DNA of 64,000 nucleotides, from NCBI GenBank assembly GCA_964371615.1, contig CAYJMS010000001.1, positions 1,240,001 to 1,304,000 of the forward strand, written 5' to 3'. The stretch comes from SpSt-333 sp964371615. GTDB taxonomy: Bacteria; Bacteroidota; Ignavibacteria; UBA10030; UBA8401. Under the pieces are notes generated by a model that had not been told where the DNA came from, did no database searches, and saw only the letters and a program-made list of their open reading frames with translations. Numbering within the stretch: the stretch's first letter is position 1; every line of letters begins with the position of its first letter. Shown here one piece after another: positions 17,131 to 26,944 of this stretch. Made by a program: the position numbers and the translations under genes.

Positions 17131-18447
17131 TTAGTATAATAAATAATAAATTTTCAATTTTGATTTGTGGTATCGTGCGTCAAAAACTGAGCGGGTAAAA
17201 GTTGTATTGAGAGCATAATCCGAAAGAGTGACAATAAGTCCTTTTTCAGGATCAATGTGAGAATCAGAAATATCATTTTTCAAATAGTCGGTAATATCGA
17301 ACATGTAATTGGTTCCCTCCTGATACAGTTCATCAACCGTAAATAATGCTGGATTGTTTGACGCAAGACCAATTATTCTATTCAGTTTATCCGAAGAATA
17401 AATATTTAATTCTGAAGGAAGCCCGAAAACAGTATAACTGTTTTGCAGTGGCGTAAGAGTAAGTTCAACTTTGGCAATGACACCCCGCTTCATGAGCAGC
17501 AATAAATCGGAAAGCGAAGGGAAATCAATTCGTACCGCCAATCCAATTCCGCCTTGAAGAAAAGCGGTTCCGCCGGTTTGAAAATTCGGAAGGGCATATC
17601 GCTGTTTAACTAAAGCATGTAACTGTGTGGATGAAAAATCATGTGTGATGTTATTAAATTGCAGCGATGTATTGTCCAGCGTAAACTCGTTCGTGATAAT
17701 TTCTGTTATTTCAACACCTCTGCTCGTGTACAAAATCAATTTCACATCTTCTGATCTCGCATAAAAACCGACGATTGACCCTTCAAATGATTCATCTGCA
17801 ATAATCGCTAAACCGTGAAAATAATTTCTGAAACTTTCGTTATCAGTAAGGATCTCAGATCCCGATTGTAATATTGCATGCAAATCCAACCCGATAGCAT
17901 CATCTATTCTTATGAACAATGTGTCATTTACATCATTTGGCGTCGGCGTGTACACAATCGAACCGATTGTATTTGCATTATAACCAAAAACGGTCTTACC
18001 GGTGATGACACCATCATCATTAAGATGAATGTTTTCTGTTAATTGATGAACTGATATTTTATTGTATTTCGCTGTATCACCAAAGAAGTATTTGTTATAC
18101 CGTATAATCAAAACCAGGGAATCATACCCGTCTTCATCATCAACATTAAAAGCCGTCGGGATGCCGATTTGGAAATAACTGTTGCTTGTTATTTTTCCGA
18201 AAATATTATCACGATAATTACCGATGAACATACTTCCAGTTCCGGAAGTCGTCATCTCATCCAGAATGACTGTGGAAAGATTCACCGAAAAAGTATCAAT
18301 AACATTCAACGAAGTTTGAGATTCGATGAACTCTTCCCCCAGGATAAAATTATCGGAATTATCCGAACACGTAGCAAAAAACAAACTTGCAGCAACAGAA
18401 CTGATGATAACCAATAAAATTGTCAGAGTATAATATTTAACATTCAT
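17131..18447 (-). CDS. DUF4270-like lipoprotein
   Basis: About 438 residues. A hydrophobic signal ends with F-A-T-C, a lipobox-like site, giving a surface or periplasmic lipoprotein. After it come the features of DUF4270: a short I-D-T-F-S-V segment, then F-I-G-N-Y-R-D-N-I-F-G, followed by long beta-rich regions. A TTG at 18456 overlaps the Kelch stop, but the ATG at 18447 gives a cleaner signal peptide. Lies between the Kelch and OmpP1-like genes, probably in one transcript. Biochemical role unknown. Confidence 0.7.
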   Translation of the reverse strand: MNVKYYTLTILLVIISSVAASLFFATCSDNSDNFILGEEFIESQTSLNVIDTFSVNLSTVILDEMTTSGTGSMFIGNYRDNIFGKITSNSYFQIGIPTAFNVDDEDGYDSLVLIIRYNKYFFGDTAKYNKISVHQLTENIHLNDDGVITGKTVFGYNANTIGSIVYTPTPNDVNDTLFIRIDDAIGLDLHAILQSGSEILTDNESFRNYFHGLAIIADESFEGSIVGFYARSEDVKLILYTSRGVEITEIITNEFTLDNTSLQFNNITHDFSSTQLHALVKQRYALPNFQTGGTAFLQGGIGLAVRIDFPSLSDLLLLMKRGVIAKVELTLTPLQNSYTVFGLPSELNIYSSDKLNRIIGLASNNPALFTVDELYQEGTNYMFDITDYLKNDISDSHIDPEKGLIVTLSDYALNTTFTRSVFDARYHKSKLKIYYLLY

Positions 18448-18452
18448 AACAC

Positions 18453-19481
18453 TCAAGGAGCCACTATTGATATTTTATCAAGGTCAACCTGTCCAGTATT
18501 CGGCTCAAATCCCCACAGATCGTCAAAATAATAACTACCGTTTCTTCCGGTAGTTACATAACCGAAATTTCCTGATGCAAAAGCTACTGCATCTATCCGC
18601 CCGGATGCTTCAAGTGAAGTTTTTTGCAGCCACAAATCTGTAGCAGGATTGTATTCCCAAACATCTGTTCCTGCCGTCCCCTGTCCGCCGGTTGCAACAT
18701 ATCCTTTTCCATTAAGCGTAAAGGAAACTCTGTTAATGCCTATGATACTCGAATAATCATCATCATATTCTTCGTCGGAAACATTTACAATGGAGCGTTT
18801 CTTGTTCCATGTATCTACCCCCGGATCGTATTCCCATAAATCGTATTCGTATGTTCCGTTATTAATTCCTGTGCAGACATACCCTTTTCCTGCGATAACA
18901 AATGCAATTGCGTCACGACGTTTTCCTCCGGTCATACTAAGTTTTTGTGTCCATTGATTTGTTAAAGGATCATATTGCCAAAGATCTTTTAAATAATTAC
19001 CGTCGTACCCGCTACTCAAATAACCTTTGTTTTCTATTGCAAACGCAACAGCACCGTAGCGTGCAGTGCCGCCAAAACTTGCAATTGAATCCCATGTATT
19101 GGTAGCAGGATCATACTCCCAGAAATCACGTAAGCGATTGCCACCATCATGACCGGTTCCAATGTATCCTTTTGTATCTGTAGCAAAAGCGACAGCTCCG
19201 TTTCTAGGCACACCCGGGAAATCTGCTTTGCGTGTCCAATTATTCAATTGTGGATCGTATTCCCAAAAATCGTTCAGCCGGTCGGAACCATCATAACCGG
19301 TGCCGATGTACGCTTTGTCGCCGATAGTGAATGCCACAGCCTCTGAACGGGCGAAACCTTCAAAGTCAGAAAATTCTTTCCAGTTGCCGACAAGCTCAAC
19401 ATCATCATCGCTGTCATCTTCATCACTACATCCGGCAGTTAATAAAAGCAGAAATAATAAAAGAAATAGTTTTGCTTTCAT
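18453..19481 (-). CDS. Kelch-repeat lipoprotein
   Basis: About 342 residues, starting M-K-A-K-L-F with a lipobox ending in A-G-C. At least six Kelch-type repeats follow, each with A-V-A-F ... G-Y-I-G-T-G ... D-F-W-E-Y-D-P ... W, enough for a beta-propeller exposed on the envelope. The frame is open to 19595, but the extra 38 residues do not form a signal, so the internal ATG at 19481 is preferred. Gene order Kelch-DUF4270-OmpP1-like suggests a shared envelope function. Confidence 0.85.
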   Translation of the reverse strand: MKAKLFLLLFLLLLTAGCSDEDDSDDDVELVGNWKEFSDFEGFARSEAVAFTIGDKAYIGTGYDGSDRLNDFWEYDPQLNNWTRKADFPGVPRNGAVAFATDTKGYIGTGHDGGNRLRDFWEYDPATNTWDSIASFGGTARYGAVAFAIENKGYLSSGYDGNYLKDLWQYDPLTNQWTQKLSMTGGKRRDAIAFVIAGKGYVCTGINNGTYEYDLWEYDPGVDTWNKKRSIVNVSDEEYDDDYSSIIGINRVSFTLNGKGYVATGGQGTAGTDVWEYNPATDLWLQKTSLEASGRIDAVAFASGNFGYVTTGRNGSYYFDDLWGFEPNTGQVDLDKISIVAP

Positions 19482-19610
19482 ATTTATTCTCGCTTGTTTA
19501 GTGTTGAGGTTGAATAATATTATTATCGGAAAATGTAAAGACAACAATTGGACAGCATAAGTCTCCTTTGTGTTCCACTGGTATTGAAAAGTCAAAACAA
19601 CATAATGAGT

Positions 19611-20423
19611 TTAGAAATGACCTGAAGATAGCTGCACAATGAACCATGTATTAAGAGAAATATATTGTTGAGTCATTCCTCCAGCCGGATATTTACCACC
19701 GCCTCTTCTGTTCCCACCGCCCATTCCTCCGGGGGGGATTCTACCCTCGGGTCTATCAGGTATCTGGTCTCTGACTTTCGAGCGGTCAAATATTCCGAGC
19801 TCAATACCAACACAAATTGGACTTGATAAGGAAGAAATATTAAGAGAAATATCCTGTTGTTCAATTTTATGCAAAGGAACTTTCATTTCGAACACGGCTT
19901 CTTCAAGTGAATCATTTAATGCGATGCCAATTCCACCCCTTAAATATATTGATAACCGGAATTTATCACCTTCTTCAGGATAGAGGATGTCAAACTCATG
20001 CAACATTTCGGAAAGTCTTTGCTTCATTACATCTGAAATATCATTTCCCATTTCCATAGGGGAGAAATTGCCATGTGAATAATTCATCATTCCAATCGGG
20101 AAACGAATGCCAAGTCGTTTCTTATTTCCACCATCCGTATCGAACCAGATTGTAAAACCAAACATCATTGCTTGACGAAGCATTTGTTTTGTAGGGCGGA
20201 AAAGGATGTAGAGATAATCACTGTCATTTTGAAAGCCGTACGATAATTTTGTCCCCTTATCATACGTTGTCGCTGTGACCCAATCGTTGGCTTTTCCGTC
20301 AATCACAATTGATGAATCGGTCCACCGACTGGCAATTGGTGTTGATAAATCTGAACAATCTATTAATGTTCCTAAAAGAAGGAGAAATAATGAAAACGAT
20401 ATTTTTGGAAGAATATTATTCAT
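19611..20423 (-). CDS. Lipoprotein with CBM9/DOMON-like domain
   Basis: About 270 residues from the chosen start. A hydrophobic signal ends in L-I-D-C. The following segment, I-V-I-D-G-K-A-N-D-W, and the Y-L-Y-I-L-F-R-P pattern are typical openings of CBM9-like beta-sandwich domains. Near the C terminus is a Gly/Arg/Pro-rich stretch (about residues 240-260 of the longer frame) of low complexity. A longer frame reaches 20507 and would overlap the next gene; the ATG at 20423 gives a proper signal. Follows the ECF-sigma operon on the same strand. Confidence 0.6.
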   Translation of the reverse strand: MNNILPKISFSLFLLLLGTLIDCSDLSTPIASRWTDSSIVIDGKANDWVTATTYDKGTKLSYGFQNDSDYLYILFRPTKQMLRQAMMFGFTIWFDTDGGNKKRLGIRFPIGMMNYSHGNFSPMEMGNDISDVMKQRLSEMLHEFDILYPEEGDKFRLSIYLRGGIGIALNDSLEEAVFEMKVPLHKIEQQDISLNISSLSSPICVGIELGIFDRSKVRDQIPDRPEGRIPPGGMGGGNRRGGGKYPAGGMTQQYISLNTWFIVQLSSGHF

Positions 20424-20475
20424 ACAAATAAACTTATTCGGTTTTAAAACGATATTGGCAATATATTCGTAATAC

Positions 20476-20751
20476 TTACAACTGCCATTGAATTTTATGC
20501 CCCACAATTATTTCGATATCTCTTTCCGCCAGATCAATTGATTCATATTGACCCCATTTCACATCAGGGGTGTTCAATCCTAATTCAAACCATACCGAAA
20601 ACAATTTATCATTATAATGTTCATGCGCAGTTATCATACTGTTATTCTGTATTGTTGGAAAAATATTATCTTCATATTTAATCCACACTTTCCGTTTTAT
20701 ACCATCGTTATTGTACCAAATACCTTCTATAATTTTATTAGTAGTGTTCAT
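20476..20751 (-). CDS. Hypothetical protein of the ECF-sigma operon
   Basis: A 91-residue soluble protein whose ATG follows directly after the stop codon of the Spy-like gene (TAA then ATG), so it is translationally coupled to it. It has several Trp and Asn residues and a W-V-K-Y-E / F-S-V-W-F-E-L-G pattern suggesting a small beta-rich fold. No family is recognised. Confidence 0.55.
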   Translation of the reverse strand: MNTTNKIIEGIWYNNDGIKRKVWIKYEDNIFPTIQNNSMITAHEHYNDKLFSVWFELGLNTPDVKWGQYESIDLAERDIEIIVGHKIQWQL

Positions 20752-21459
20752 TTACTCTCTAATTCCGTGTGGTCTCATTTGAAATTTCCGTAATTGTTCC
20801 GGCGTTAAGATTGATTCAAGCTCCTTTTGTGTCGAATCGAAGAATATCCTCATTCCTGGGTGTTGTAATGAATCGCGAGGGAAAAATACTCTTCCTTCTC
20901 CAATCCTTCCCGGTAACGAATCACGGAAATAATTTCTCCTTTCGATCCCAATAATAGACGGTAATGAATCGTGAAAAGAAAGAATTCTTATTGGCCCCTT
21001 TTTAATCTGTTTTTCTTTTTCGCTGAATAGTTGTGTCAACTGTTGTTGTTGTTTATCTGTCAAATGTAAATATTCTTTCAGCATCGCTACACGCATCGCA
21101 ATTGAGTTTATCGACATTATTTCCATGCGCTCACTAAACTTCTTTTTCTGAGTATCATTTAAAACTGGTGTAATTTCTTCTTCGAGCCGGCGCAGGATGA
21201 GTAACGTTGGATCTGACATGATTTGAACAGGTTTAGGTGGTGGAAAATGAGAAGCAAGAATACTGTCAATACGCGATTCTTGTTTTTCATTCAAATCCAA
21301 TTCCACCTTCAGAATGCTGCTGATGCGTTCTTGCGGTGGCAACCGCCAGAACTTCTGTTCACGCTCTGCTCGGAAGAGGGAATCTGCAATAACGCCGATC
21401 AAAATTCCGATGACAAGCGTCCCGGAAAACATAAGGACAGTTTTTAGTTTTGTGTTCAT
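20752..21459 (-). CDS. Spy/CpxP-like periplasmic protein
   Basis: A 235-residue protein with an N-terminal membrane anchor or signal (residues 7-29) and a long helical, charged body. It contains L-T-x-x-Q-like motifs (H-L-T-D-K-Q-Q-Q-Q-L and L-T-P-E-Q-L-R-K-F), characteristic of the Spy/CpxP/heavy-metal sensor (LTXXQ) superfamily. It lies 3 bases after the anti-sigma gene and so belongs to the sigma-factor operon. Envelope-stress sensing or periplasmic chaperone activity is inferred from family and context. Confidence 0.75.
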   Translation of the reverse strand: MNTKLKTVLMFSGTLVIGILIGVIADSLFRAEREQKFWRLPPQERISSILKVELDLNEKQESRIDSILASHFPPPKPVQIMSDPTLLILRRLEEEITPVLNDTQKKKFSERMEIMSINSIAMRVAMLKEYLHLTDKQQQQLTQLFSEKEKQIKKGPIRILSFHDSLPSIIGIERRNYFRDSLPGRIGEGRVFFPRDSLQHPGMRIFFDSTQKELESILTPEQLRKFQMRPHGIRE

Positions 21460-21462
21460 AGG

Positions 21463-21873
21463 TTACCTCTGAAAAGTATCTATCTGTGTGATATCAGCCG
21501 TTTCCCAATACGTAAAATGAAATAACGCATCAAAAGAAATGCTTTGTGTGACATACAAATTATAAGTGCTCAATAGTACCAGCAACAGGGTTCCTATCAC
21601 AACGACTCTCCGAAATGCCCACAGTAGCGATTTCCAATATTCTTGTTTGCCAATAATATTATCTGATAAGCGTAACAGTAACTCTCCAAGGAACCGTTCT
21701 GAAAAAGATTGGGCGGATAATTCATGTAACACTGTTCTTAAATTAACTACCTGACGATGTTCTTCAGATAATTCAGCGGTGGATATCAACGCGTTGTTTA
21801 ATGTTGTCCGTTCTTCCAGCGAAAGAACATCATCGAATGAACGATACAACAGAGTTGTAATTGAACTATTCAT
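21463..21873 (-). CDS. Anti-sigma factor, single-pass membrane protein
   Basis: A 136-residue protein with a cytoplasmic helical N-terminal domain (S-F-D-D-V-L-S-L-E-E, residues 12-21, the usual short zinc-less anti-sigma opening), one membrane span near residues 88-108, and a short outer tail. Its start overlaps the stop of the sigma-factor gene (ATGA), giving tight stoichiometry. Identity rests on position, topology and size rather than on a clear sequence signature. Confidence 0.75.
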   Translation of the reverse strand: MNSSITTLLYRSFDDVLSLEERTTLNNALISTAELSEEHRQVVNLRTVLHELSAQSFSERFLGELLLRLSDNIIGKQEYWKSLLWAFRRVVVIGTLLLVLLSTYNLYVTQSISFDALFHFTYWETADITQIDTFQR

Positions 21874-22439
21874 AAAGTGTCTATAATTAGTGGCTGCAAA
21901 AGTACCCGTAATTTTTGCTGTGCACGGGCGAGGCGTGATAAGACGGTGCCAACCGGAAGATTAAGTAATTTAGCAGTCTCATCAGTTGAATAACCGTCAA
22001 TCAATCTTAATACTATCACAGCGCGAAATTCGGGTGTAAGTCTTTGTAATGCGTTCTGCAATATTTCTTTTATATCTTCTGATCCGTTCAATTCTTTATC
22101 AGAAATCGCACCATCCGATATTTCTTGCGACAAGGGGATGAAGAATAAGAATTTTCGTTTGCGCCTCTGCAATTCATCGAGCGAAAGATTAATAGCAATG
22201 CGGGTTAGGTAAGTGCCAAGCGAAGCTTCTTCACGAAAAGCATGAAGTGCATGATAGAATCGAATAAACACTTCCTGTCCGATATCTTCGGATTCATCTG
22301 TGTTACCCAACATTCCTTTTACTGTTGCAGCAACCCTTGATTCATACCGTTGTACCAGTTTTGCAAATGCTTTATGATCGCCTAAACGAGCACGATGCAA
22401 AAGTTCTTTATCTGTCACAGTTTTGTAAATATTGAGCAC
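21870..22439 (-). CDS. ECF-type RNA polymerase sigma factor
   Basis: A 189-residue sigma-70 family factor. Region 2 (about residues 24-95) includes A-F-A-K-L-V-Q-R-Y, the D-I-G-Q-E-V-F-I-R-F helix and the S-L-G-T-Y-L-T-R-I-A-I-N promoter-melting segment. Region 4 (about 125-185) ends with the helix-turn-helix Y-S-T-D-E-T-A-K-L-L-N-L-P-V-G-T-V. First gene of an operon with anti-sigma, Spy-like and a small protein, and divergent from the TonB receptor, which may be among its targets. Confidence 0.93.
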   Translation of the reverse strand: MLNIYKTVTDKELLHRARLGDHKAFAKLVQRYESRVAATVKGMLGNTDESEDIGQEVFIRFYHALHAFREEASLGTYLTRIAINLSLDELQRRKRKFLFFIPLSQEISDGAISDKELNGSEDIKEILQNALQRLTPEFRAVIVLRLIDGYSTDETAKLLNLPVGTVLSRLARAQQKLRVLLQPLIIDTL

Positions 22440-22572
22440 TCTTTGGTTAGACGAAGCAAAAGATGTATTTATTCCCCAAAAAAGTAAGTTTAATAAGATA
22501 TTTTTACGTTGAGGGAATAAATTGGCTATAGATACTGTCTAACTGGTATTAATTTCAACGTAAATTCTTTCT

Positions 22573-25041
22573 ATGATTAATAAATCCTCATATTTGATAC
22601 GTATTGTAGTAATGCTGGTAATATGGTATTCAACCATTTTGCAGTACTCTTTTCCCCAGCAAACCGGTTCACAATCCCAGAACGATACAACCAGAATTAC
22701 AGTCACTGGAATTATTAAAGACAAAAAAACCGGCGAAGCATTACCGTATGCAAGCGTGCTCCTGAAAGGAACGAAAAGGGGCACAATGGCAAATGCCGAC
22801 GGGGTATTTACGCTGTTCAATGTTCCGAAAGACTCTTGCACGCTTGCCGCATCCTATATTGGTTACAAACATAAAGAGGTGTTTTTAATTTCAAGTCAAC
22901 TTACTTCACGAATTCTAATCGAGTTGAATGCGATAGCAGTCGAACTGCATGCGGTAACCATTGAAGCAGAAACGGAAGATATTATGGAAGTGAGCGGCTC
23001 GCGGATCAGCACTGTGAAAATGTCCCCTAAGCAACTTGCAATATTGCCGAATGCAGGCGATAAGGATATTATGCGCGCGTTTCAATTAATGCCCGGCATC
23101 AGTGCAAGTAATGAAAATTCTTCCGGTCTCTATGTTCGTGGCGGAACTCCCGACCAAAATTTAATTGTCTATGATGGTTTCACAGTCTATCACGTTGATC
23201 ATCTGTACGGATTTTACAGCGCGTTCAATTCTAGCGCTGTGAAAGATGTGCAGTTATACAAAGGTGGCTTCGATTCAAAATTCGGAGGGCGACTTTCCAG
23301 TGTTACGGAAATAACCGGCAAGGATGGAGATGCAAAGCAGACAATTCTTAAAGGAAATGTTACGTTGATGAGTGCTGACGCTCTTCTTGAAGGTCCCTTG
23401 GGGAAACCATTCACATATCTCTTCGCATTCAGGCGTTCGTGGGAAGGAGGCATCTACTCAAAAATCTTTGATAAATACAATACCGATGAAACGAACACGC
23501 CTCAAATCGGTGGTGGTCGTGGACCAGGTGGTGGTCTAAGTTTTGAAAATACAGTCTCTTCATATTTTTACGACTTGAATGCAAAACTGACGTATCATCC
23601 AACAGAGGATGATATTCTTTCGTTGAGCATCTACAACGGTACCGATAATTTAGACAATGGACAGAAGCCAGAGTTACCTTCGTTTGGAGGCAGCAACCGC
23701 ATCTCAGGAGTAAATTTTGAGATAAACGATTTGACAAATTATGGAAATTTCGGAAGCGGTTTAAAATGGAGTAGGAAGTGGACACCGGGACTGTATGGAA
23801 CAACGGTGATAAGTTTTTCAAATTACTACAGTGACAGGGATAGATCAAACAATGGAACAGTAATAACCCCGGATGGCTCTACTCGAGAAATAAAAACGGG
23901 AACATTAGAAAATAATGATTTGTATGATTACAGTTTCAAGACCGATTTTCAATATGATATTTCCCAAAACAGCCAATTAGGATTTGGCGGCTTCGCAACC
24001 TCGTATGATATTGCTTATTCGTTCGCGCAAAACGATACGATAAAAATTCTTGACAGAAAAAATACAGGAATCATTACAGGAGGATATCTTCAAAGCACTT
24101 TAAAATATTTTGACGAGGTTCTGCACTTCATGCCTGGCATTCGCGCAACATGGTTTGATGGAACGGAAGATATTTACCTTGAGCCAAGATTCTCCGCCCA
24201 CTATCATTCCACCGATGAAATTACATTCCGGTTCGCCTCAGGATTATATTACCAATTTGCCAACAGAATAACCCGTGAAGATATACTCTCCGGCAGCAGA
24301 GATTTTTGGATTCTTGCTGACGGCAAAAGGGTTCCGGTAAGTTCTGCAATCCACTACATTGTTGGAACATCTTATGAAACTAGCGGATATTTGTTCAGCG
24401 CAGAAGCATATTATAAGATTATGGATAATCTTTCTGAATATTCGCTTCGCTACACGCCAAGCATTCAGCAGCAGGCACTGACATACGAAGAAAATTTCTT
24501 CACAGGTTCAGGTTATGCTCGTGGAATAGAGTTTCTTGCACAGAAAAAATACGGGAAGATTAGCGGGTGGATGAGTTATACATTAGGACAAGCGAGAAAT
24601 CATTTCAATGTGTATTCGAGTAGCGATTATCCTGCCAATCACGATGTGACACACGAATTCAAAATTGTTTCCATGTATTCGTGGAAACAGTGGGATTTAT
24701 CAGCAACTTGGATTTTCGCAACAGGACGCCCGTACACAGCACCGCTCGGCGCTTATACTGTAACGTTACTGGATGGGACAACAAAAGATTATTATACGGT
24801 TGGCGAGAAAAATAGTTTTCGGTTCCAAAACTACCATCGCTTTGACGTAGCGGTGAATTATAAGTTCATTGATGAAGATGACAAGCGAGAAATAGGGTCC
24901 ATCGGAGTTTCGCTGTTCAATCTTTATGACAGAAAGAATGGATGGTACAAAGAGTTCCAAATTGTGGAAGGTGAGATCATTGAGACAAACATAAACTATC
25001 TCGGGTTTACACCGAATATCACACTGAGTCTATCGTTTTAG
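22573..25041 (+). CDS. TonB-dependent receptor with carboxypeptidase-regulatory-like domain
   Basis: An 822-residue outer-membrane receptor. After a signal peptide, residues about 40-125 form the CarboxypepD_reg-like domain (V-T-G-I-I-K-D-K-K-T-G-E-A-L-P-Y-A-S-V), then a TonB plug (G-D-K-D-I-M-R-A-F-Q-L-M-P-G-I and the G-L-Y-V-R-G-G-T-P-D-Q-N segment), and a beta-barrel ending in a Phe (L-S-L-S-F). A Gly-rich insert is present in an early barrel loop. The DUF4249-like lipoprotein gene follows 19 bases downstream, the usual partner in this phylum. Substrate unknown. Confidence 0.92.
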   Translation: MINKSSYLIRIVVMLVIWYSTILQYSFPQQTGSQSQNDTTRITVTGIIKDKKTGEALPYASVLLKGTKRGTMANADGVFTLFNVPKDSCTLAASYIGYKHKEVFLISSQLTSRILIELNAIAVELHAVTIEAETEDIMEVSGSRISTVKMSPKQLAILPNAGDKDIMRAFQLMPGISASNENSSGLYVRGGTPDQNLIVYDGFTVYHVDHLYGFYSAFNSSAVKDVQLYKGGFDSKFGGRLSSVTEITGKDGDAKQTILKGNVTLMSADALLEGPLGKPFTYLFAFRRSWEGGIYSKIFDKYNTDETNTPQIGGGRGPGGGLSFENTVSSYFYDLNAKLTYHPTEDDILSLSIYNGTDNLDNGQKPELPSFGGSNRISGVNFEINDLTNYGNFGSGLKWSRKWTPGLYGTTVISFSNYYSDRDRSNNGTVITPDGSTREIKTGTLENNDLYDYSFKTDFQYDISQNSQLGFGGFATSYDIAYSFAQNDTIKILDRKNTGIITGGYLQSTLKYFDEVLHFMPGIRATWFDGTEDIYLEPRFSAHYHSTDEITFRFASGLYYQFANRITREDILSGSRDFWILADGKRVPVSSAIHYIVGTSYETSGYLFSAEAYYKIMDNLSEYSLRYTPSIQQQALTYEENFFTGSGYARGIEFLAQKKYGKISGWMSYTLGQARNHFNVYSSSDYPANHDVTHEFKIVSMYSWKQWDLSATWIFATGRPYTAPLGAYTVTLLDGTTKDYYTVGEKNSFRFQNYHRFDVAVNYKFIDEDDKREIGSIGVSLFNLYDRKNGWYKEFQIVEGEIIETNINYLGFTPNITLSLSF

Positions 25042-25060
25042 AAAATAAATTCAAAATGTT

Positions 25061-25861
25061 ATGAAAAACTTTTTCTTCATCCTTACGGTTTCCTTGATTC
25101 TGGTTTCTGCGTGCGATGATAGTTCAACAGAATCACTTTCCACAGATATTCCTATTGTAGAAGCATATTTGAAAGTCGGACAGCCGGTGAGTGTCAAAAT
25201 CAGCACCATCATTCCGTACGGTTCTGACGATGCGACCGGTACAGATGTTAATTCGTTATTTGTTACGGTAACAACGGACAATATTACTCATCAACTTGCA
25301 CCACTTGGCGATGGAATGTATGTGGACAGTTCGCTTTTGGTCGGTGAAAATAAGGAATATTTATTAACGGTGAATTTTAATGGAGTTTACCTAACTGCTT
25401 ACACTATTGTCCCTGCTAAACCGGAAAACTTCTCGCAAACAGTCACCGAAATTGTGGTACCGGTATTTGAATTTGGTAGCGGAACCCGTCCGGAATTTCC
25501 GGACCCTGTGAAACTAACATGGACAAACGTGGACGGTTCGTATTATGTGGTTGTTATTGAAAATATGGAAGAAAACCCGGTTGCTGTTAATGAGCAATCA
25601 AATACGAACCGACCGGCGCGGACGTTCCGCAATCAACCGTCGCAAAATTCTTCGTATGATATCCAAGCGCTGCAATTTCAGTACTTTGGGAGGCACCGGC
25701 TAATTCTTCATCACTTGCAGCCAGAATATGCGGCATTGTTCGAAGAAAATGGCGACAATTCTTTGAATCTGAAAGAACCGACAACGAATATTCAGAATGG
25801 TCTAGGCATTTTCACTGCGGTGAATAGCGATACGCTGTTCATCAATGTGAAACAACAATGA
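25061..25861 (+). CDS. DUF4249-like lipoprotein, partner of the TonB receptor
   Basis: A 266-residue lipoprotein (signal ending V-S-A-C, Cys18). The mature N-terminus, I-P-I-V-E-A-Y-L-K-V-G-Q, followed by a beta-sandwich with Y-V-D-S-S-L-L-V-G and Y-L-L-T-V-N-F segments, resembles DUF4249 proteins, which are encoded next to TonB receptors in Bacteroidota. It starts 19 bases after the receptor stop and is probably co-transcribed. It may sit on the cell surface as a lid or substrate-binding partner; this is inference. Confidence 0.75.
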   Translation: MKNFFFILTVSLILVSACDDSSTESLSTDIPIVEAYLKVGQPVSVKISTIIPYGSDDATGTDVNSLFVTVTTDNITHQLAPLGDGMYVDSSLLVGENKEYLLTVNFNGVYLTAYTIVPAKPENFSQTVTEIVVPVFEFGSGTRPEFPDPVKLTWTNVDGSYYVVVIENMEENPVAVNEQSNTNRPARTFRNQPSQNSSYDIQALQFQYFGRHRLILHHLQPEYAALFEENGDNSLNLKEPTTNIQNGLGIFTAVNSDTLFINVKQQ

Positions 25862-26944
25862 CACCTTCCCAACTATTTCAAGCAAGGAAGATTATTTCTA
25901 TAAATTCATATAAAACAGAAGAAAGTACAATGCCATGTTGAAATTATTATTAGAACTGTAGAATATACTCTGCGCCAGAATCTTGACCTGCCTCCAAAAG
26001 ATGATCCAATTAGATACACCGAATAATTATTATTCAATTAACTAACGCTATTAAATTGCATTCATTAATATGTTATGAATTTATTGAAAATGAATTCCGT
26101 ATAATTTATATTATTAGAAAATATGCGCCCATCCACAAAATGCAAAGGGTCATATTATGCGATCTCTCCGAAAACTACTCCAATCTGCAATAAAAAAACG
26201 GAATGTTGATCTATTCCGATTCTCTACTCAGTCACGCGTTTCAATTAATGTGTATAAAAGGTTCATTGCTGGCAAAGGCATTAAACCGTTATAATTAATG
26301 CGCATAAAGCATTGGATCGTGGAGGGAGAATCATCAGAACAAAAAAGGTATTCACGGAAAATATTTGTGCTCGCAATTTCGAGAATTCAGAGAAAAATGC
26401 GAAACATTGAATCGGTGTGATCGATGAAAGCAGCGGAATTAATTCGAATTTCATATTAACTGATTTCTTGAGAAAATGAATGACTCTATATTATATGTTT
26501 CCGACGAAGTATTATTATAATTACTTGTAGTGAATTGAATCTTTTCAGCACATTCAAAATGGAATAGAAGTAGTATAAGAAATGACACTAATCGGTTTCC
26601 AGGAATGCAAATATTCAAATTCGGCATCCGTTTATTGTTGCAATTCCCCTACCTGCACTTTATATTGCTTTAGTAATTTTTACTACCCACAATATTCCGC
26701 GCCCAAATTGGACATTGTAATTTGAGAGTGTCAATTCGAATTACTTTGTACCGTTTCGTATTCCCTTAATAAGCAAATTCATTCATGATTGCTTTCATTA
26801 CATTTTGTTCTAGAACCTTAACGTTTAATTCGTCAACCATAGGTTTTTCTACGAAATCGTTTTAATTACCGGAGTTTCATTTATTCAATAGTGCTGAACA
26901 CCGTTGTATGCCGGATATTTATTCATCTATGACGAGGTATTCGT
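25862..26944. other. 1.1-kb AT-rich stretch without a recognisable gene
   Basis: No open frame of convincing length or composition is seen on either strand, and no RNA gene is recognised. Codon-like fragments interrupted by many stops suggest decayed sequence. No clear terminator follows the DUF4249-like gene. The promoter of the histidine kinase gene is presumably near the right end. Confidence 0.4.
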
